From CAKSQF01 sp963628435 (GTDB lineage: Bacteria > Bacillota > Clostridia > Oscillospirales > CAG-272): a stretch of DNA of 64,000 nt. Under the pieces are notes generated by a model, which had not been told where the DNA came from, made no database searches, and saw only the letters and a program-made list of their open reading frames with translations. The stretch spans positions 1-64,000 of the forward strand of contig CAVGEY010000013.1 in assembly GCA_963628435.1 (NCBI GenBank), given 5' to 3'. The position numbers were made by a program, and so were the translations under genes. Below are positions 25,401-33,853 of the stretch, one piece after another. The stretch's first letter is position 1, and each line of letters opens with the position of its first letter.

Positions 25401-26366
25401 GACGGTACACCGCTTGACATTGTGCTTAACCCTATGGGCGTGCCTTCGCGTATGAATATAGGACAGGTTCTCGAAGTTCATCTCGGAATTGCCGCGAGAC
25501 GTCTCGGATATAAGGTTATGACACCCGTGTTTGACGGCGCAACCTATGAAGATATCATGGAATGGCAGAGAAAAGCCGGTCTGTATAGAGATGTCCTCCC
25601 GGTTGACCGTATAACCACGTCAAAGACATACTATACTTGCGAAAAAGATCCCGAAACCGGAAAACTCACCTATAAAGAATTCGATGTATCGGATAAGAGC
25701 ACCGAAGAGCTGAATAAAATGGTTGAAAATCATGAGCTCAAGATTTGCGACGGCAAATCGGTTCTTTATGACGGACGTACCGGAAAACAGTTTGATAACC
25801 CCGTAACAGTCGGTATCATGTACTATCTTAAGCTCCACCATCTTGTTGACGATAAGATTCACGCACGTTCAACAGGACCGTACTCTCTCGTTACACAGCA
25901 GCCTCTCGGCGGTAAAGCCCAGTTCGGCGGCCAGCGTTTCGGAGAAATGGAAGTCTGGGCACTCGAAGCTTACGGCGCGGCATATACCCTTCAGGAAATC
26001 CTCACAGTCAAGTCTGACGACGTAACCGGCAGAGTAAAAGCCTATGAGGCTATTGTCAAGGGACAGAATATCCCGACACCCGGCGTTCCCGCATCCTTTA
26101 AGGTTCTTGTCAAGGAACTTCAGTCTCTCTGCCTTGATGTCCGCGTACTTGATAAAGAGGGCAAGGAAATCGATTTGTCGACTATCGGTATGGAAGATGA
26201 ACTCGCAAGCACCATTTCCGAAGATGAAGTCGGCGAAACTGTCGCAACAGAAGAGATGTTCAATAAAACATTTGACGGAGATGACCCCGACGCCGACATA
26301 ATTGACGACAGCAGTTACGGCGACGACAGCACGGACGATGACTCCGACTTTGACGATGAAATGTAA
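22485..26366 (+). CDS. rpoB: DNA-directed RNA polymerase subunit beta
   Basis: The 1293-residue beta subunit of RNA polymerase. The start is ATG 22485 with GGAGG seven bases upstream (an in-frame TTG at 22467 precedes that site and is rejected). The rifampicin region reads GSSPLSQFMDQNNPL...THKRRLSALGPGG, followed by PIETPEGPNIGLI; all contact residues look wild type except a Pro where E. coli has Gln510. The core motifs GDKMAGRHGNKG and MPFLPDGTPLDIVLNPMGVPSRMN are intact. The C-terminus carries an acidic tail of about 40 residues (many Asp/Glu), as in several Firmicutes. Unlike most genomes, rplJ-rplL do not precede it here. Confidence 0.99.
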   Translation: MVSPVKLGKTERMSFHQIDDILEMPDLLEVQKKSYKWFLDKGLREVLKDVSPIVDYSGNISIEFLDYSLDTAPKYPEEECKERDVNYEAPLHVKVRLHNKNTDEVIVKDVYVGNFPLMTENGTFVINGAERVIVSQIVRSPGMYYDSAIDKSGKRVYTATVIPYRGAWLEYETDANDVFGVRIDKNRKIPVTIFLRALGLGEDRAITDLFGEDIKIKNTLEKDGMNAEAQKNGSTAEEEALKEIYRKLRPGEPPLVESAQTLIHNMFFDPKRYDLAPVGRFKFNKKMSLAGRIEGKTLTRPAFSVTGEYLYDEGTVITSEIAKDIDFKGANEVYVSVEEGTQELKVFSNGTVYPEAVLGYDLKEIGINEKVDYEKLSKIIEDFGDQGKEAVIAECERQIDLLVPKHITKSDIYASINYLICLSHDCGNIDDIDHLGNRRLRSVGELLQNQLRIGFTRMDKIVKERMTVQDSESLSPENLINIRPITTAIRDFFGSSPLSQFMDQNNPLAELTHKRRLSALGPGGLSRDRASFEVRDVHYTHYGRMCPIETPEGPNIGLISYLASYARINDYGFIEAPFRRIDKTTGQVTNEVVYMTADVEDNYVVAQANEPLDENNRFVNRKVASRHRNEILEVDASKPDFMDVSPRMVVSVATSFIPFLDHDDNARALMGSNMQKQAVPLMVNEAPIVATGIEHKAAVDSGVVVVARNSGTVQRVTADQIVIKTDDGKTDAYTLLKFKRSNQGTCINQRPIVDEGEYVNKGDVIADGPATDHGEISLGKNPLIGFMTWEGYNYEDAVLLNERLVRDDVYTSIHIEEYSHEARDTKLGPEEITREIPNVGEDAKKDLDADGIVRKGSEVRAGDILVGKVTPKGETELTAEERLLRAIFGEKAREVRDTSLRLPHGESGIVVDIKIFSRENGDSDLAPGVNKVVRVYIAQKRKISVGDKMAGRHGNKGVVSRILPPEDMPFLPDGTPLDIVLNPMGVPSRMNIGQVLEVHLGIAARRLGYKVMTPVFDGATYEDIMEWQRKAGLYRDVLPVDRITTSKTYYTCEKDPETGKLTYKEFDVSDKSTEELNKMVENHELKICDGKSVLYDGRTGKQFDNPVTVGIMYYLKLHHLVDDKIHARSTGPYSLVTQQPLGGKAQFGGQRFGEMEVWALEAYGAAYTLQEILTVKSDDVTGRVKAYEAIVKGQNIPTPGVPASFKVLVKELQSLCLDVRVLDKEGKEIDLSTIGMEDELASTISEDEVGETVATEEMFNKTFDGDDPDADIIDDSSYGDDSTDDDSDFDDEM

Positions 26367-26383
26367 GATAGGAGAGAATGTAT

Positions 26384-29300
26384 ATGGAAGATAATCAGTT
26401 TGCCTCTATCAGGATCGGACTTGCGTCTCCCGAAATGATTCGCAGCTGGTCTTACGGCGAAGTTAAAAGGCCCGAAACGATTAACTACCGTACGCTGAAG
26501 CCGGAACGTGACGGTCTGTTCTGCGAAAGAATATTCGGCCCTACAAAGGACTGGGAATGTCTTTGCGGAAAATATAAGAGAGTTCACTACGCCAATAAGA
26601 AATGTGAAAAGTGCGGAGTCGACGTAACCACGAAAAAGGTTCGCCGCGAACGTATGGGACATATCGAACTCGCAACACCCGTATCCCATATATGGTATTT
26701 CCGCGCAATCCCGTCTAAAATGGGAACACTTCTCGATATGTCGCCTCGCGCACTCGAAAAAGTGCTCTACTATGCAAGCTATATAGTTATCGATCCCGGT
26801 GATTCAAACCTTGCAAAATTTGACCTTCTCACCGAAGCTCAGTATAAGGATGCCCTTGAGCGTTACGGCGATGATTTTAAGGTCGGTATGGGTGCTGCCG
26901 CAATCAAAGAACTTCTTCATGAACTTGATATAGATGCGCTTTCCGCGCAGCTTAAAGATGAGCTTCGCAACGCAACCGGTCAGAAGAAAGCCAAGGTTAT
27001 TAAGCGCCTTGAAGTTGTTGAATCGTTCCGTAAGTCGGGAAATAAGCCCGAATGGATGATTCTTGATGTCATTCCCGTCATTCCTCCGGATATTCGTCCT
27101 ATGGTACAGCTTGACGGCGGACGCTTTGCCACATCCGACCTTAACGACCTTTACAGAAGAGTTATATACAGAAACAATAATCTTAAAAAGCTGATTGAAC
27201 TTCGCGCTCCCGAAATCATTATTCGTAACGAGCGCAGAATGATTCAGGAAGCCGTTGATGCCCTGATTGATAACGGAAAGCGCGGCAAGCCTGTAACAGG
27301 CCCGTCCAACCGTCCGTTCAAATCACTTTCCGAAATGCTCCGCGGTAAGCAGGGACGCTTCCGTCAGAACCTTCTCGGTAAGCGTGTCGACTATTCGGGA
27401 CGTTCGGTTATCGTTGTCGGTCCTGAACTTAAAATATATCAGTGCGGTCTTCCTAAGGAAATGGCACTTGAGCTGTTCAAACCGTTCGTAATGAAACGTC
27501 TTGTCGAAACTCAGAAGGCCAACAATATTAAGGACGCCAAGAAAAAGGTCGAGAGAGTCGATAACGATGTTTGGGACGCACTCGAAATCGTAATTAAGGA
27601 GCATCCCGTTCTCCTTAACCGTGCACCTACACTTCACAGACTTTCAATTCAGGCATTCGAGCCGATACTTGTAGAGGGCAGAGCAATTAAGCTGCATCCT
27701 CTGGTATGTACCGCGTTCAACGCCGACTTCGACGGTGACCAGATGCCTGTACACGTGCCGCTTTCAAATGAGGCGCAGGCCGAAGCGAGATTCCTTATGC
27801 TTTCGGCAAATAACCTGCTGAAACCCGCCGACGGTAAAGCCGTTGCCGTTCCTACGCAGGATATGATTCTCGGTTCATATTATCTTACGATTGACCGCGC
27901 CGGTGAAAAAGGCGAGGGACATGTCTACCGCGATATGGACGAGGTCGAGATGGCCTATGAAGCAGGCAATGTCGGACTTCACGCACCGATTAAAGTTCGT
28001 GTTACAAGAGAGATCAACGGCGAGACGGTATCGAAGCTCGTTGATGCAACATACGGACGCCTTATATTCAATAAATTCATTCCTCAGGACCTCGGATATG
28101 TAGACAGATCCGATCCGGAACGCATCTGCGATCTTGAGATTATGTTTACCTGCGGAAAGAAGCAGATCGGTGATATAATCAACAGAACGATTAAACTTCA
28201 CGGTGCTTCGGTAACTGCGGAAGTACTTGACCATATCAAATCGACCGGTTATAAATATTCGACTCTCGCATCGATTTCGATAGCAGTGTCCGACGTTGAG
28301 GTATCGCCTAAGAAAGACGAGCTTATCGCCGAATCGGATAAGCAGGTCGAGGTCATTCATGAACACTTCCTGCGCGGTGAACTTACCGAGGATGAACGCT
28401 ATAAGAGCGTTATGAATATTTGGGATCAGGCAACAAAACAGGTTGTCGAAATCATCAAAGATTCGTTCGACCGCTATAACCCGATTAAGATGATGGCGGA
28501 TTCGGGCGCCCGTGGTAATATGACGCAGATGAGACAGCTCGCAGGTATGCGTGGTATCATGTCTGCCGCATCCGGACGTGCAAGCGAACTTCCTATTAAA
28601 TCAAACTTCCGCGAAGGTCTTAATATACTCGAATACTTCCTTGCCGCGCGCGGAGCACGTAAGGCACTGTCGGATACCGCACTTCGTACCGCCGACTCGG
28701 GTTACCTTACACGTCGTCTTGTCGACGTAGCACAGGATATTATCATCCGTGAGGAAAACTGCAATACCACAAAGGGAATGACAGTCCGCGAAATCAAGGA
28801 CGGCGACAGCACTCTCGAAAAGCTCTCCGAAAGACTTCTCGGCAGATATACACTGCATGATGTTGTCGATCCCGCTACCGGCGAAGTTCTTGTCGAGGCC
28901 GATACGATGATGAATGAGGCAGAGGTCAATAAGATTCTTGCCGCAGGCATAACCGAGGTTGAAATAAGAACGGTTCTTCAGTGTAAGTGTAAATACGGCG
29001 TATGCTCGCATTGCTACGGTATGGACCTTGCGACAACAAACAAGGTCAATGTCGGTGAGGCTGTCGGTATCGTTGCCGCTCAGTCTATCGGTGAACCCGG
29101 TACACAGCTTACGATGAGAAACTTCCACACCGGCGGTGTTGCTTCCGCATCCGATATTACACAGGGTCTGCCCCGTGTCGAGGAACTGTTTGAGGCAAGA
29201 CGTCCGAAGAAGACATCTGTTGCCGCCGATATTGACGGTAATGTATCGATTGCCGATGACAAGAACGGAAAAGCTAAAAAAGTTACTCTCACAAATCCCG

Positions 29301-29935
29301 TTACAAGCGAAAATGTTTCCTACTCAATTCCCAACGGTACACGTCTTATCGTAAAAGAAGGCGATTATGTTGTTCACGGCGATGCTATTACAGAGGGCAG
29401 CATGAGCCTCGCGGATATCACGAGAATCAACGGACTTGATGAGGCTTATGACTATCTTATCAGAGAAGTCCAGAAGGTTTACCGTCTGCAATCTGTTGAT
29501 ATCAACGATAAGCATATCGAAGTTATCGCACGTCAGATGACAAGAAAGTGCCGCGTCGAAAGTTCGGGAGACACCGAATTCCTCGAAGGATCGCTTGTCG
29601 ATCTTATCGAGTTTGAGAATACAAACGAAGAACTGCAGAAGAGAATTGACGCAGGTGAGCGTGATCTCTGCCTTGCAAAGGCTTCGCCCGTACTTCTCGG
29701 TATTACGAAGGCAGCTCTTCAGACAGAGTCCTTCCTCTCGGCCGCATCCTTCCAGGAAACAACCAAGGTGCTTACCGAAGCGGCGATTGCCGGAAAGGTC
29801 GATCACCTTGTCGGTCTTAAGGAAAATGTTATCATCGGTAAACTCATTCCCGCGGGAACGGGTATGGAACGTTACCGCGACATCGAGGTAGAACGCGCCG
29901 AATCGGCACCGACATCATTAGGTGAAGCAGAATAA
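26384..29935 (+). CDS. rpoC: DNA-directed RNA polymerase subunit beta'
   Basis: The 1183-residue beta' subunit. It has the N-terminal zinc site CLCGKYK...CEKCG, the clamp, the catalytic Mg motif NADFDGDQM near residue 450, the trigger-loop region MRNFHTGGVA and the second zinc site CKCKYGVCSHCYG. ATG 26384 is chosen because GGAG (26371-26374) sits nine bases upstream; the ATG at 26378 is only three bases from it. It is 17 bases after rpoB and ends at a near-perfect 34-base palindromic terminator. Confidence 0.99.
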   Translation: MEDNQFASIRIGLASPEMIRSWSYGEVKRPETINYRTLKPERDGLFCERIFGPTKDWECLCGKYKRVHYANKKCEKCGVDVTTKKVRRERMGHIELATPVSHIWYFRAIPSKMGTLLDMSPRALEKVLYYASYIVIDPGDSNLAKFDLLTEAQYKDALERYGDDFKVGMGAAAIKELLHELDIDALSAQLKDELRNATGQKKAKVIKRLEVVESFRKSGNKPEWMILDVIPVIPPDIRPMVQLDGGRFATSDLNDLYRRVIYRNNNLKKLIELRAPEIIIRNERRMIQEAVDALIDNGKRGKPVTGPSNRPFKSLSEMLRGKQGRFRQNLLGKRVDYSGRSVIVVGPELKIYQCGLPKEMALELFKPFVMKRLVETQKANNIKDAKKKVERVDNDVWDALEIVIKEHPVLLNRAPTLHRLSIQAFEPILVEGRAIKLHPLVCTAFNADFDGDQMPVHVPLSNEAQAEARFLMLSANNLLKPADGKAVAVPTQDMILGSYYLTIDRAGEKGEGHVYRDMDEVEMAYEAGNVGLHAPIKVRVTREINGETVSKLVDATYGRLIFNKFIPQDLGYVDRSDPERICDLEIMFTCGKKQIGDIINRTIKLHGASVTAEVLDHIKSTGYKYSTLASISIAVSDVEVSPKKDELIAESDKQVEVIHEHFLRGELTEDERYKSVMNIWDQATKQVVEIIKDSFDRYNPIKMMADSGARGNMTQMRQLAGMRGIMSAASGRASELPIKSNFREGLNILEYFLAARGARKALSDTALRTADSGYLTRRLVDVAQDIIIREENCNTTKGMTVREIKDGDSTLEKLSERLLGRYTLHDVVDPATGEVLVEADTMMNEAEVNKILAAGITEVEIRTVLQCKCKYGVCSHCYGMDLATTNKVNVGEAVGIVAAQSIGEPGTQLTMRNFHTGGVASASDITQGLPRVEELFEARRPKKTSVAADIDGNVSIADDKNGKAKKVTLTNPVTSENVSYSIPNGTRLIVKEGDYVVHGDAITEGSMSLADITRINGLDEAYDYLIREVQKVYRLQSVDINDKHIEVIARQMTRKCRVESSGDTEFLEGSLVDLIEFENTNEELQKRIDAGERDLCLAKASPVLLGITKAALQTESFLSAASFQETTKVLTEAAIAGKVDHLVGLKENVIIGKLIPAGTGMERYRDIEVERAESAPTSLGEAE

Positions 29936-29942
29936 AATTTAG

Positions 29943-29980
29943 ATTTATGCCCGACAGTCGACTGTCGGGCATAAATTTTT
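29943..29980 (+). terminator. Terminator of rpoBC
   Basis: A 16-bp perfect inverted repeat with a two-base centre (29943-29976) runs into TTTTT. It is one of the strongest hairpins in the window. Confidence 0.92.
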
Positions 29981-30012
29981 CGGAAAAAGTCGAAATAAAG
30001 TGAAAAATTATT

Positions 30013-30031
30013 CATAACAACGATTGTTATG
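30013..30031. promoter_or_regulatory. Inverted repeat upstream of the small membrane protein gene, possible operator
   Basis: CATAACAA-CGA-TTGTTATG, an 8-bp perfect inverted repeat, lies 35 bases upstream of the -35 element of the next promoter. Size and symmetry fit a dimeric repressor or activator site; there is no direct proof. Confidence 0.4.
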
Positions 30032-30065
30032 CGAAAAATATCCGTAATATTGTCGAAATTAACGA

Positions 30066-30094
30066 TTGACACAAATGATTTGGTGTGGTATACT
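30066..30094 (+). promoter_or_regulatory. Promoter of the small membrane protein gene
   Basis: TTGACA (30066-30071), 17 bases, TATACT (30089-30094). Transcription would begin near 30101, so the gene is an independent unit closed by its own terminator. Confidence 0.8.
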
Positions 30095-30136
30095 TAGTCA
30101 AAATCAATTATGAACATTTCGGAAGGAGAAAAGAGC

Positions 30137-30427
30137 ATGAGTACATCAATGCAGAGCATGAATTCAACAAATCGTATGTCGTCTTTTGCATGTGAATGTG
30201 CGAAGGCTTTTTCTGCCTGCTCTTTTTCATCCGAAAAGAATATATCTCTTGTGGACATTCGCATTGCGGTGTCCGCTTTTTTTGTGCTTGTGCTTGCTCT
30301 CGTCTGCCTGCTCGCACCTGTGATTTCGCGTATTGTTGTCATAATTATAGCATCCGTCATTATTCTAATTACGAAAACAACTGAAAACGGCAAATTGATT
30401 TCGTCAGTCAGCCTACCGATAAATTAA
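30137..30427 (+). CDS. Small two-helix membrane protein of unknown function
   Basis: A 96-residue protein not assigned to a family. Residues 1-38 are Ser/Met/Cys-rich and polar, with cysteines at 19, 21 and 28; residues about 41-62 and 64-80 are very hydrophobic and probably form a helical hairpin, followed by a short polar tail. ATG 30137 is chosen because GGAAGGAG lies eight bases upstream; the in-frame ATG at 30110 precedes that site. It is a single-gene transcription unit with its own strong promoter and terminator, which argues that it is real and well expressed. The Cys cluster could bind metal or be modified; this is speculation. Confidence 0.7.
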   Translation: MSTSMQSMNSTNRMSSFACECAKAFSACSFSSEKNISLVDIRIAVSAFFVLVLALVCLLAPVISRIVVIIIASVIILITKTTENGKLISSVSLPIN

Positions 30428-30443
30428 ATGTGTAGACAATGAT

Positions 30444-30475
30444 ATGCGGTTTGCCGAAGGCAGACCGCATTTTTA
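30444..30475 (+). terminator. Terminator of the small membrane protein gene
   Basis: A 12-bp stem (30444-30455 with 30459-30470, one G-U pair) with a GAA loop and five T residues. Confidence 0.88.
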
Positions 30476-30544
30476 ATTATCTGTTTATTTTTGACCGATT
30501 GGTCTTAAAATAAAATTTATCTAAAATTGCAAAGGAGAAAAAAG

Positions 30545-31681
30545 ATGAAAAAAGTATTCAGAACAGTTGCTGCACTCGCTGCAGCGGCAGCCGTTGCCAC
30601 ATGTTTTACCGGCTGCGGATCAAGCAATTACGCAAAGGATAACAAAACATTCCTGATCGGTTCAACAGGTCCGCTTACCGGAGAAAATTCGTCGTACGGT
30701 ATTTCGGTTAAACAGGGAGCCGAACTTGCGATTAAAGTCATAAACGAAGAGCTCGGCGGACTTAACGGAATTGATTTTTCATTTGAAATGATTGATGATA
30801 AATGCACCGAAGTCGACGCGAAAAACGGATTCAATACACTTTATGAAAAGGGTATGCAGGCATCTATCGGCTCGGTTACATCGGGAGCATGTGCATCATT
30901 TGCCGCAGAAGCATATACAAATAAAACGTTTATGATTACGCCTTCGGCTTCGAATGAAACCGTAATTGCCGAGGATAACGCATTCCGCGTATGCTTCGGC
31001 GATGACCAGCAGGGTGTTCTTGCCGCCGAAACACTTGCCGAAAAATACTCCAATATCGGCGCGATTTACGATTCGAGCGATACATATTCAAGCGATCTTT
31101 TCAAAGCATTCAAGACAAAGCTGGCTGAGCTCGGTAAGACCGTTAAAGAGCAGTCGTTTACCTCCGAAACAAATAAAGACTTCTCAACTCAGGTTGAAGC
31201 TCTCAAGGATTGCGACGTAATCTTCGTTCCCACATACTATGAGGAAGCATCGCTTATCATCAAGGCCTGCATGGCTAAAGGATGCAATTCGGATATTTTC
31301 GGCTGCGACGGTTTTGACGGTATTGATAAGATGTTCACAGATTCGGATACGGTCACGAATTCGGTTAAATATATAACACCTTTCGACGCGTCAAGCACAG
31401 ATGAAAAGGTATCGACATTTGTCACAAAATATAAAGAAGCATACGGAAGCACTCCCGACCAGTTCGCCGCAGACGGATATGATGCCGTAATGTCGATTTA
31501 CGAGGCAATGAAAGCGGCCGATGTTAAAGATGTCACCATAAGCGCCGCAGACCTCTGCGAAATACTCAAGACACAGTTCACCTCCGATTCCTTCACATAT
31601 ACCGGCGTTACCGGAACAATGAGCTGGGATGCGAGCGGAACCTGCGAGAAGAGCGCACAGATTGTAACCTTCTCGAAATAA
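30545..31681 (+). CDS. livJ: Branched-chain amino acid ABC transporter, substrate-binding lipoprotein
   Basis: A 378-residue periplasmic-binding-protein type I receptor. It starts with a lipoprotein signal (MKKVFRT, Ala-rich core, FTGC lipobox with Cys24), so it is anchored outside the membrane by lipid. The IGSTGPLTGENSSYG opening, ASIGSVTSGACASFA and FAADGYDAVMSIYEA segments are typical of LivJ/LivK receptors for Leu/Ile/Val. AAAGGAG precedes the ATG at 30545. An imperfect dyad GACC-GATT-GGTC at 30493-30504 lies upstream, but no clear promoter could be fixed. A large hairpin separates it from the permease genes, which may favour its expression over theirs. Confidence 0.93.
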   Translation: MKKVFRTVAALAAAAAVATCFTGCGSSNYAKDNKTFLIGSTGPLTGENSSYGISVKQGAELAIKVINEELGGLNGIDFSFEMIDDKCTEVDAKNGFNTLYEKGMQASIGSVTSGACASFAAEAYTNKTFMITPSASNETVIAEDNAFRVCFGDDQQGVLAAETLAEKYSNIGAIYDSSDTYSSDLFKAFKTKLAELGKTVKEQSFTSETNKDFSTQVEALKDCDVIFVPTYYEEASLIIKACMAKGCNSDIFGCDGFDGIDKMFTDSDTVTNSVKYITPFDASSTDEKVSTFVTKYKEAYGSTPDQFAADGYDAVMSIYEAMKAADVKDVTISAADLCEILKTQFTSDSFTYTGVTGTMSWDASGTCEKSAQIVTFSK

Positions 31682-31696
31682 TAAAATAAAATCAAA

Positions 31697-31742
31697 CCGA
31701 ATGTCCGATTTTCATCGAATACGGCGATAACCGGACATTCGG
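31697..31742 (+). terminator. Intercistronic hairpin between livJ and livH
   Basis: An 11-bp perfect stem (31697-31707 with 31732-31742) with an inner small stem; the following sequence is only weakly T-rich. It probably acts as a partial terminator or mRNA stabiliser. The 148-base livJ-livH gap holds no other feature I can see. Confidence 0.55.
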
Positions 31743-31829
31743 CTTCTCCTGCGATATGGGGAAAGCAGTCAATTCGGCCTCGGCGATGCGGTTATTCGAA
31801 ACGTCGGACCTTTCTGAAAGGATATTGAA

Positions 31830-32693
31830 ATGAGTACACTGATAGACGGACTCAGTCTCGGAGCGATATATGCCCTGATAGCACTCGGCTATACAATGGT
31901 TTACGGTATCGCCAAAATGCTTAATTTCGCCCACGGAGATATAATTATGGTCGGTGCGTATGCACTTATATCGACCTTCGGACTTTTCGGCAATTTCACC
32001 GCCGCATTTGCGGTATCGATTGTCGTATGCGCACTGCTCGGTATTTTGATAGAGAAGCTGGCATATAAGCCCCTGCGCGGCGCATCTCCTCTTGCGGTGC
32101 TTATAACCGCAATAGGTGTTTCCTATCTGCTTCAGAGCGTTGCACAGCTAATATACGGCTCTCAGGCAAAACCGAGTCCGTTCCCGTCAATGGGTGCACT
32201 CAAAATATTCGGTGTTACCGTTCAGATTTCATCGATAATCACACTTGCCGCGGCAACCGTGATTATGATTGTTTTAACCGTTTTTGTAAATAAAACCAGA
32301 CTCGGCAGGGCAATGTTTGCCGTATCCGAGGATAGAGCGGCGGCCCAGCTTATGGGAATAAATGTAAATATGATTATATCGGTAACATTTGCCATAGGCT
32401 CAGTTCTGGCGGCGTTTGCAAGCCTCTTTTATCTTCTTCAGATACCTCTTGTCGATCCCACAACCGGATCGATGCCCGGCATCAAAGCATTTACCGCAGC
32501 GGTTATCGGCGGTATAGGATCGATTCCCGGCGCAATGATCGGCGGCCTTTTCCTCGGCATAGTCGAAAAGGTTGTACAGTCTATTCCGGGTATCGGCCCG
32601 TATACAACCGCAATCGAATTTGCGATACTGATACTTATACTTATGTTCAGACCTACAGGTCTGCTCGGTAAAAAACGCAGAGAGAAGGTGTGA
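31830..32693 (+). CDS. livH: Branched-chain amino acid ABC transporter permease LivH
   Basis: A 287-residue membrane protein with about eight helices. LivH signatures are GLSLGAIYALIALGYTMVYGIAKMLNFAHGDI at the start and the cytoplasmic loop SEDRAAAQLMGINVN that contacts the ATPase. AAAGGA stands ahead of ATG 31830. Its stop overlaps a GTG of the next frame. It forms the pore with LivM. Confidence 0.95.
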   Translation: MSTLIDGLSLGAIYALIALGYTMVYGIAKMLNFAHGDIIMVGAYALISTFGLFGNFTAAFAVSIVVCALLGILIEKLAYKPLRGASPLAVLITAIGVSYLLQSVAQLIYGSQAKPSPFPSMGALKIFGVTVQISSIITLAAATVIMIVLTVFVNKTRLGRAMFAVSEDRAAAQLMGINVNMIISVTFAIGSVLAAFASLFYLLQIPLVDPTTGSMPGIKAFTAAVIGGIGSIPGAMIGGLFLGIVEKVVQSIPGIGPYTTAIEFAILILILMFRPTGLLGKKRREKV

Positions 32694-32695
32694 GC

Positions 32696-33853
32696 ATGGG
32701 ATATTTTTCGTATATCAAAACAGGATTCAAACTCAAATATTATATTAACTATATTATGGTTGCCGCTGCACTTGCGGTTACTTCGATACTCTATTATACG
32801 GGCGGTATGAAGGCATCAACCGCAAATCTGCTGATGCAGATAGGGTATAGCGTTATTCTTGCCGTTTCGCTTAATATCGTTGTCGGATTTTTAGGCGAGC
32901 TCAGCCTCGGAAATGCGGGATTTATGTGCGTCGGCGCATATATCGGGTGCTATGTGGCAATTCTTCTTGAGCCTGCCGTTAATTCCAAACTTTTGCTTTT
33001 GATAATCGGAATGATTGTCGGCGGCCTTGCCGCCGCATTGTGCGGACTTGTAATCGGTATTCCGGTACTTAAACTGAAGGGCGACTATCTTGCGATAACC
33101 ACACTTGCCTTCGGAGAAATCGTCCGCAATATATTCATGAATCTCGAATGTTTCGGCGGCGCGCTCGGACTTTCGACAAGAACAATAAAATACGGAAATT
33201 CCGAATTTGTAGTCGCATTCGTTGTTCTTCTTATCGTTCTCGCGGTTACGCAGAATATCATCAGATCGAAACACGGACGCGCGATTACCGCAATACGCGA
33301 TAACGAAATCGCCGCTCACTCTATGGGAATAAACGTAACATTTTATAAGCTGTTTGCGTTTGTTCTTTCGGCATTCTTTACCGGTATCGCGGGTACACTT
33401 TACGGATTCGCAACTACACCTATTCGCTACACCGCGTTCAGCTATAACTACTCAATAGAAATTCTCGTTATGGTTGTGCTCGGCGGTATGGGCTCTATAA
33501 GCGGCTCGATTATCTCGGCGACTCTGCTCACATTTATCAACTTCAATCTTACGACTAAACTTTCGGGAGATCTCGCGGCACTGAAATATCTTATTTATGC
33601 CGTGATTCTTATAGTTCTCGTAATATTCAATAATGCACCGTCGCTTAAACTTTTGCGTGATAAATATTCGATTCGCAATCTTATCAAAAAAATGCAGCCT
33701 AAAAAATGGAATTCCGCGGATGTCGTCAAGGATGACGAAGCAAACTGGAGCAGAATACCCACCAAAGTCAAAATGGATGAGATTCTGTCAACAGACGTTT
33801 CACCCGATGAATCATTTTCACCCGATAAACCGTCGAAAGGAGAAAAGCAATGA
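32696..33853 (+). CDS. livM: Branched-chain amino acid ABC transporter permease LivM
   Basis: A 385-residue permease with about nine membrane helices, the GFLGELSLGNAGFM motif, and the ATPase-contact loop IRDNEIAAHSMGIN. The hydrophilic C-terminal extension (about 50 residues, Lys/Asp/Ser-rich) is longer than in many LivM proteins. ATG 32696 has AGAAGG seven bases upstream; a GTG at 32690 overlapping the livH stop is the alternative. It ends in an ATGA overlap with livG. Confidence 0.95.
   Translation: MGYFSYIKTGFKLKYYINYIMVAAALAVTSILYYTGGMKASTANLLMQIGYSVILAVSLNIVVGFLGELSLGNAGFMCVGAYIGCYVAILLEPAVNSKLLLLIIGMIVGGLAAALCGLVIGIPVLKLKGDYLAITTLAFGEIVRNIFMNLECFGGALGLSTRTIKYGNSEFVVAFVVLLIVLAVTQNIIRSKHGRAITAIRDNEIAAHSMGINVTFYKLFAFVLSAFFTGIAGTLYGFATTPIRYTAFSYNYSIEILVMVVLGGMGSISGSIISATLLTFINFNLTTKLSGDLAALKYLIYAVILIVLVIFNNAPSLKLLRDKYSIRNLIKKMQPKKWNSADVVKDDEANWSRIPTKVKMDEILSTDVSPDESFSPDKPSKGEKQ

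Noticed and set aside
30491..30527. Promoter for livJ using TTGACC or TTGGTC
   Set aside because: TTGACC lacks a good -10 at 16-18 bases; TTGGTC-17-TAAAAT would start transcription inside the ribosome binding site. Not firm enough to list.
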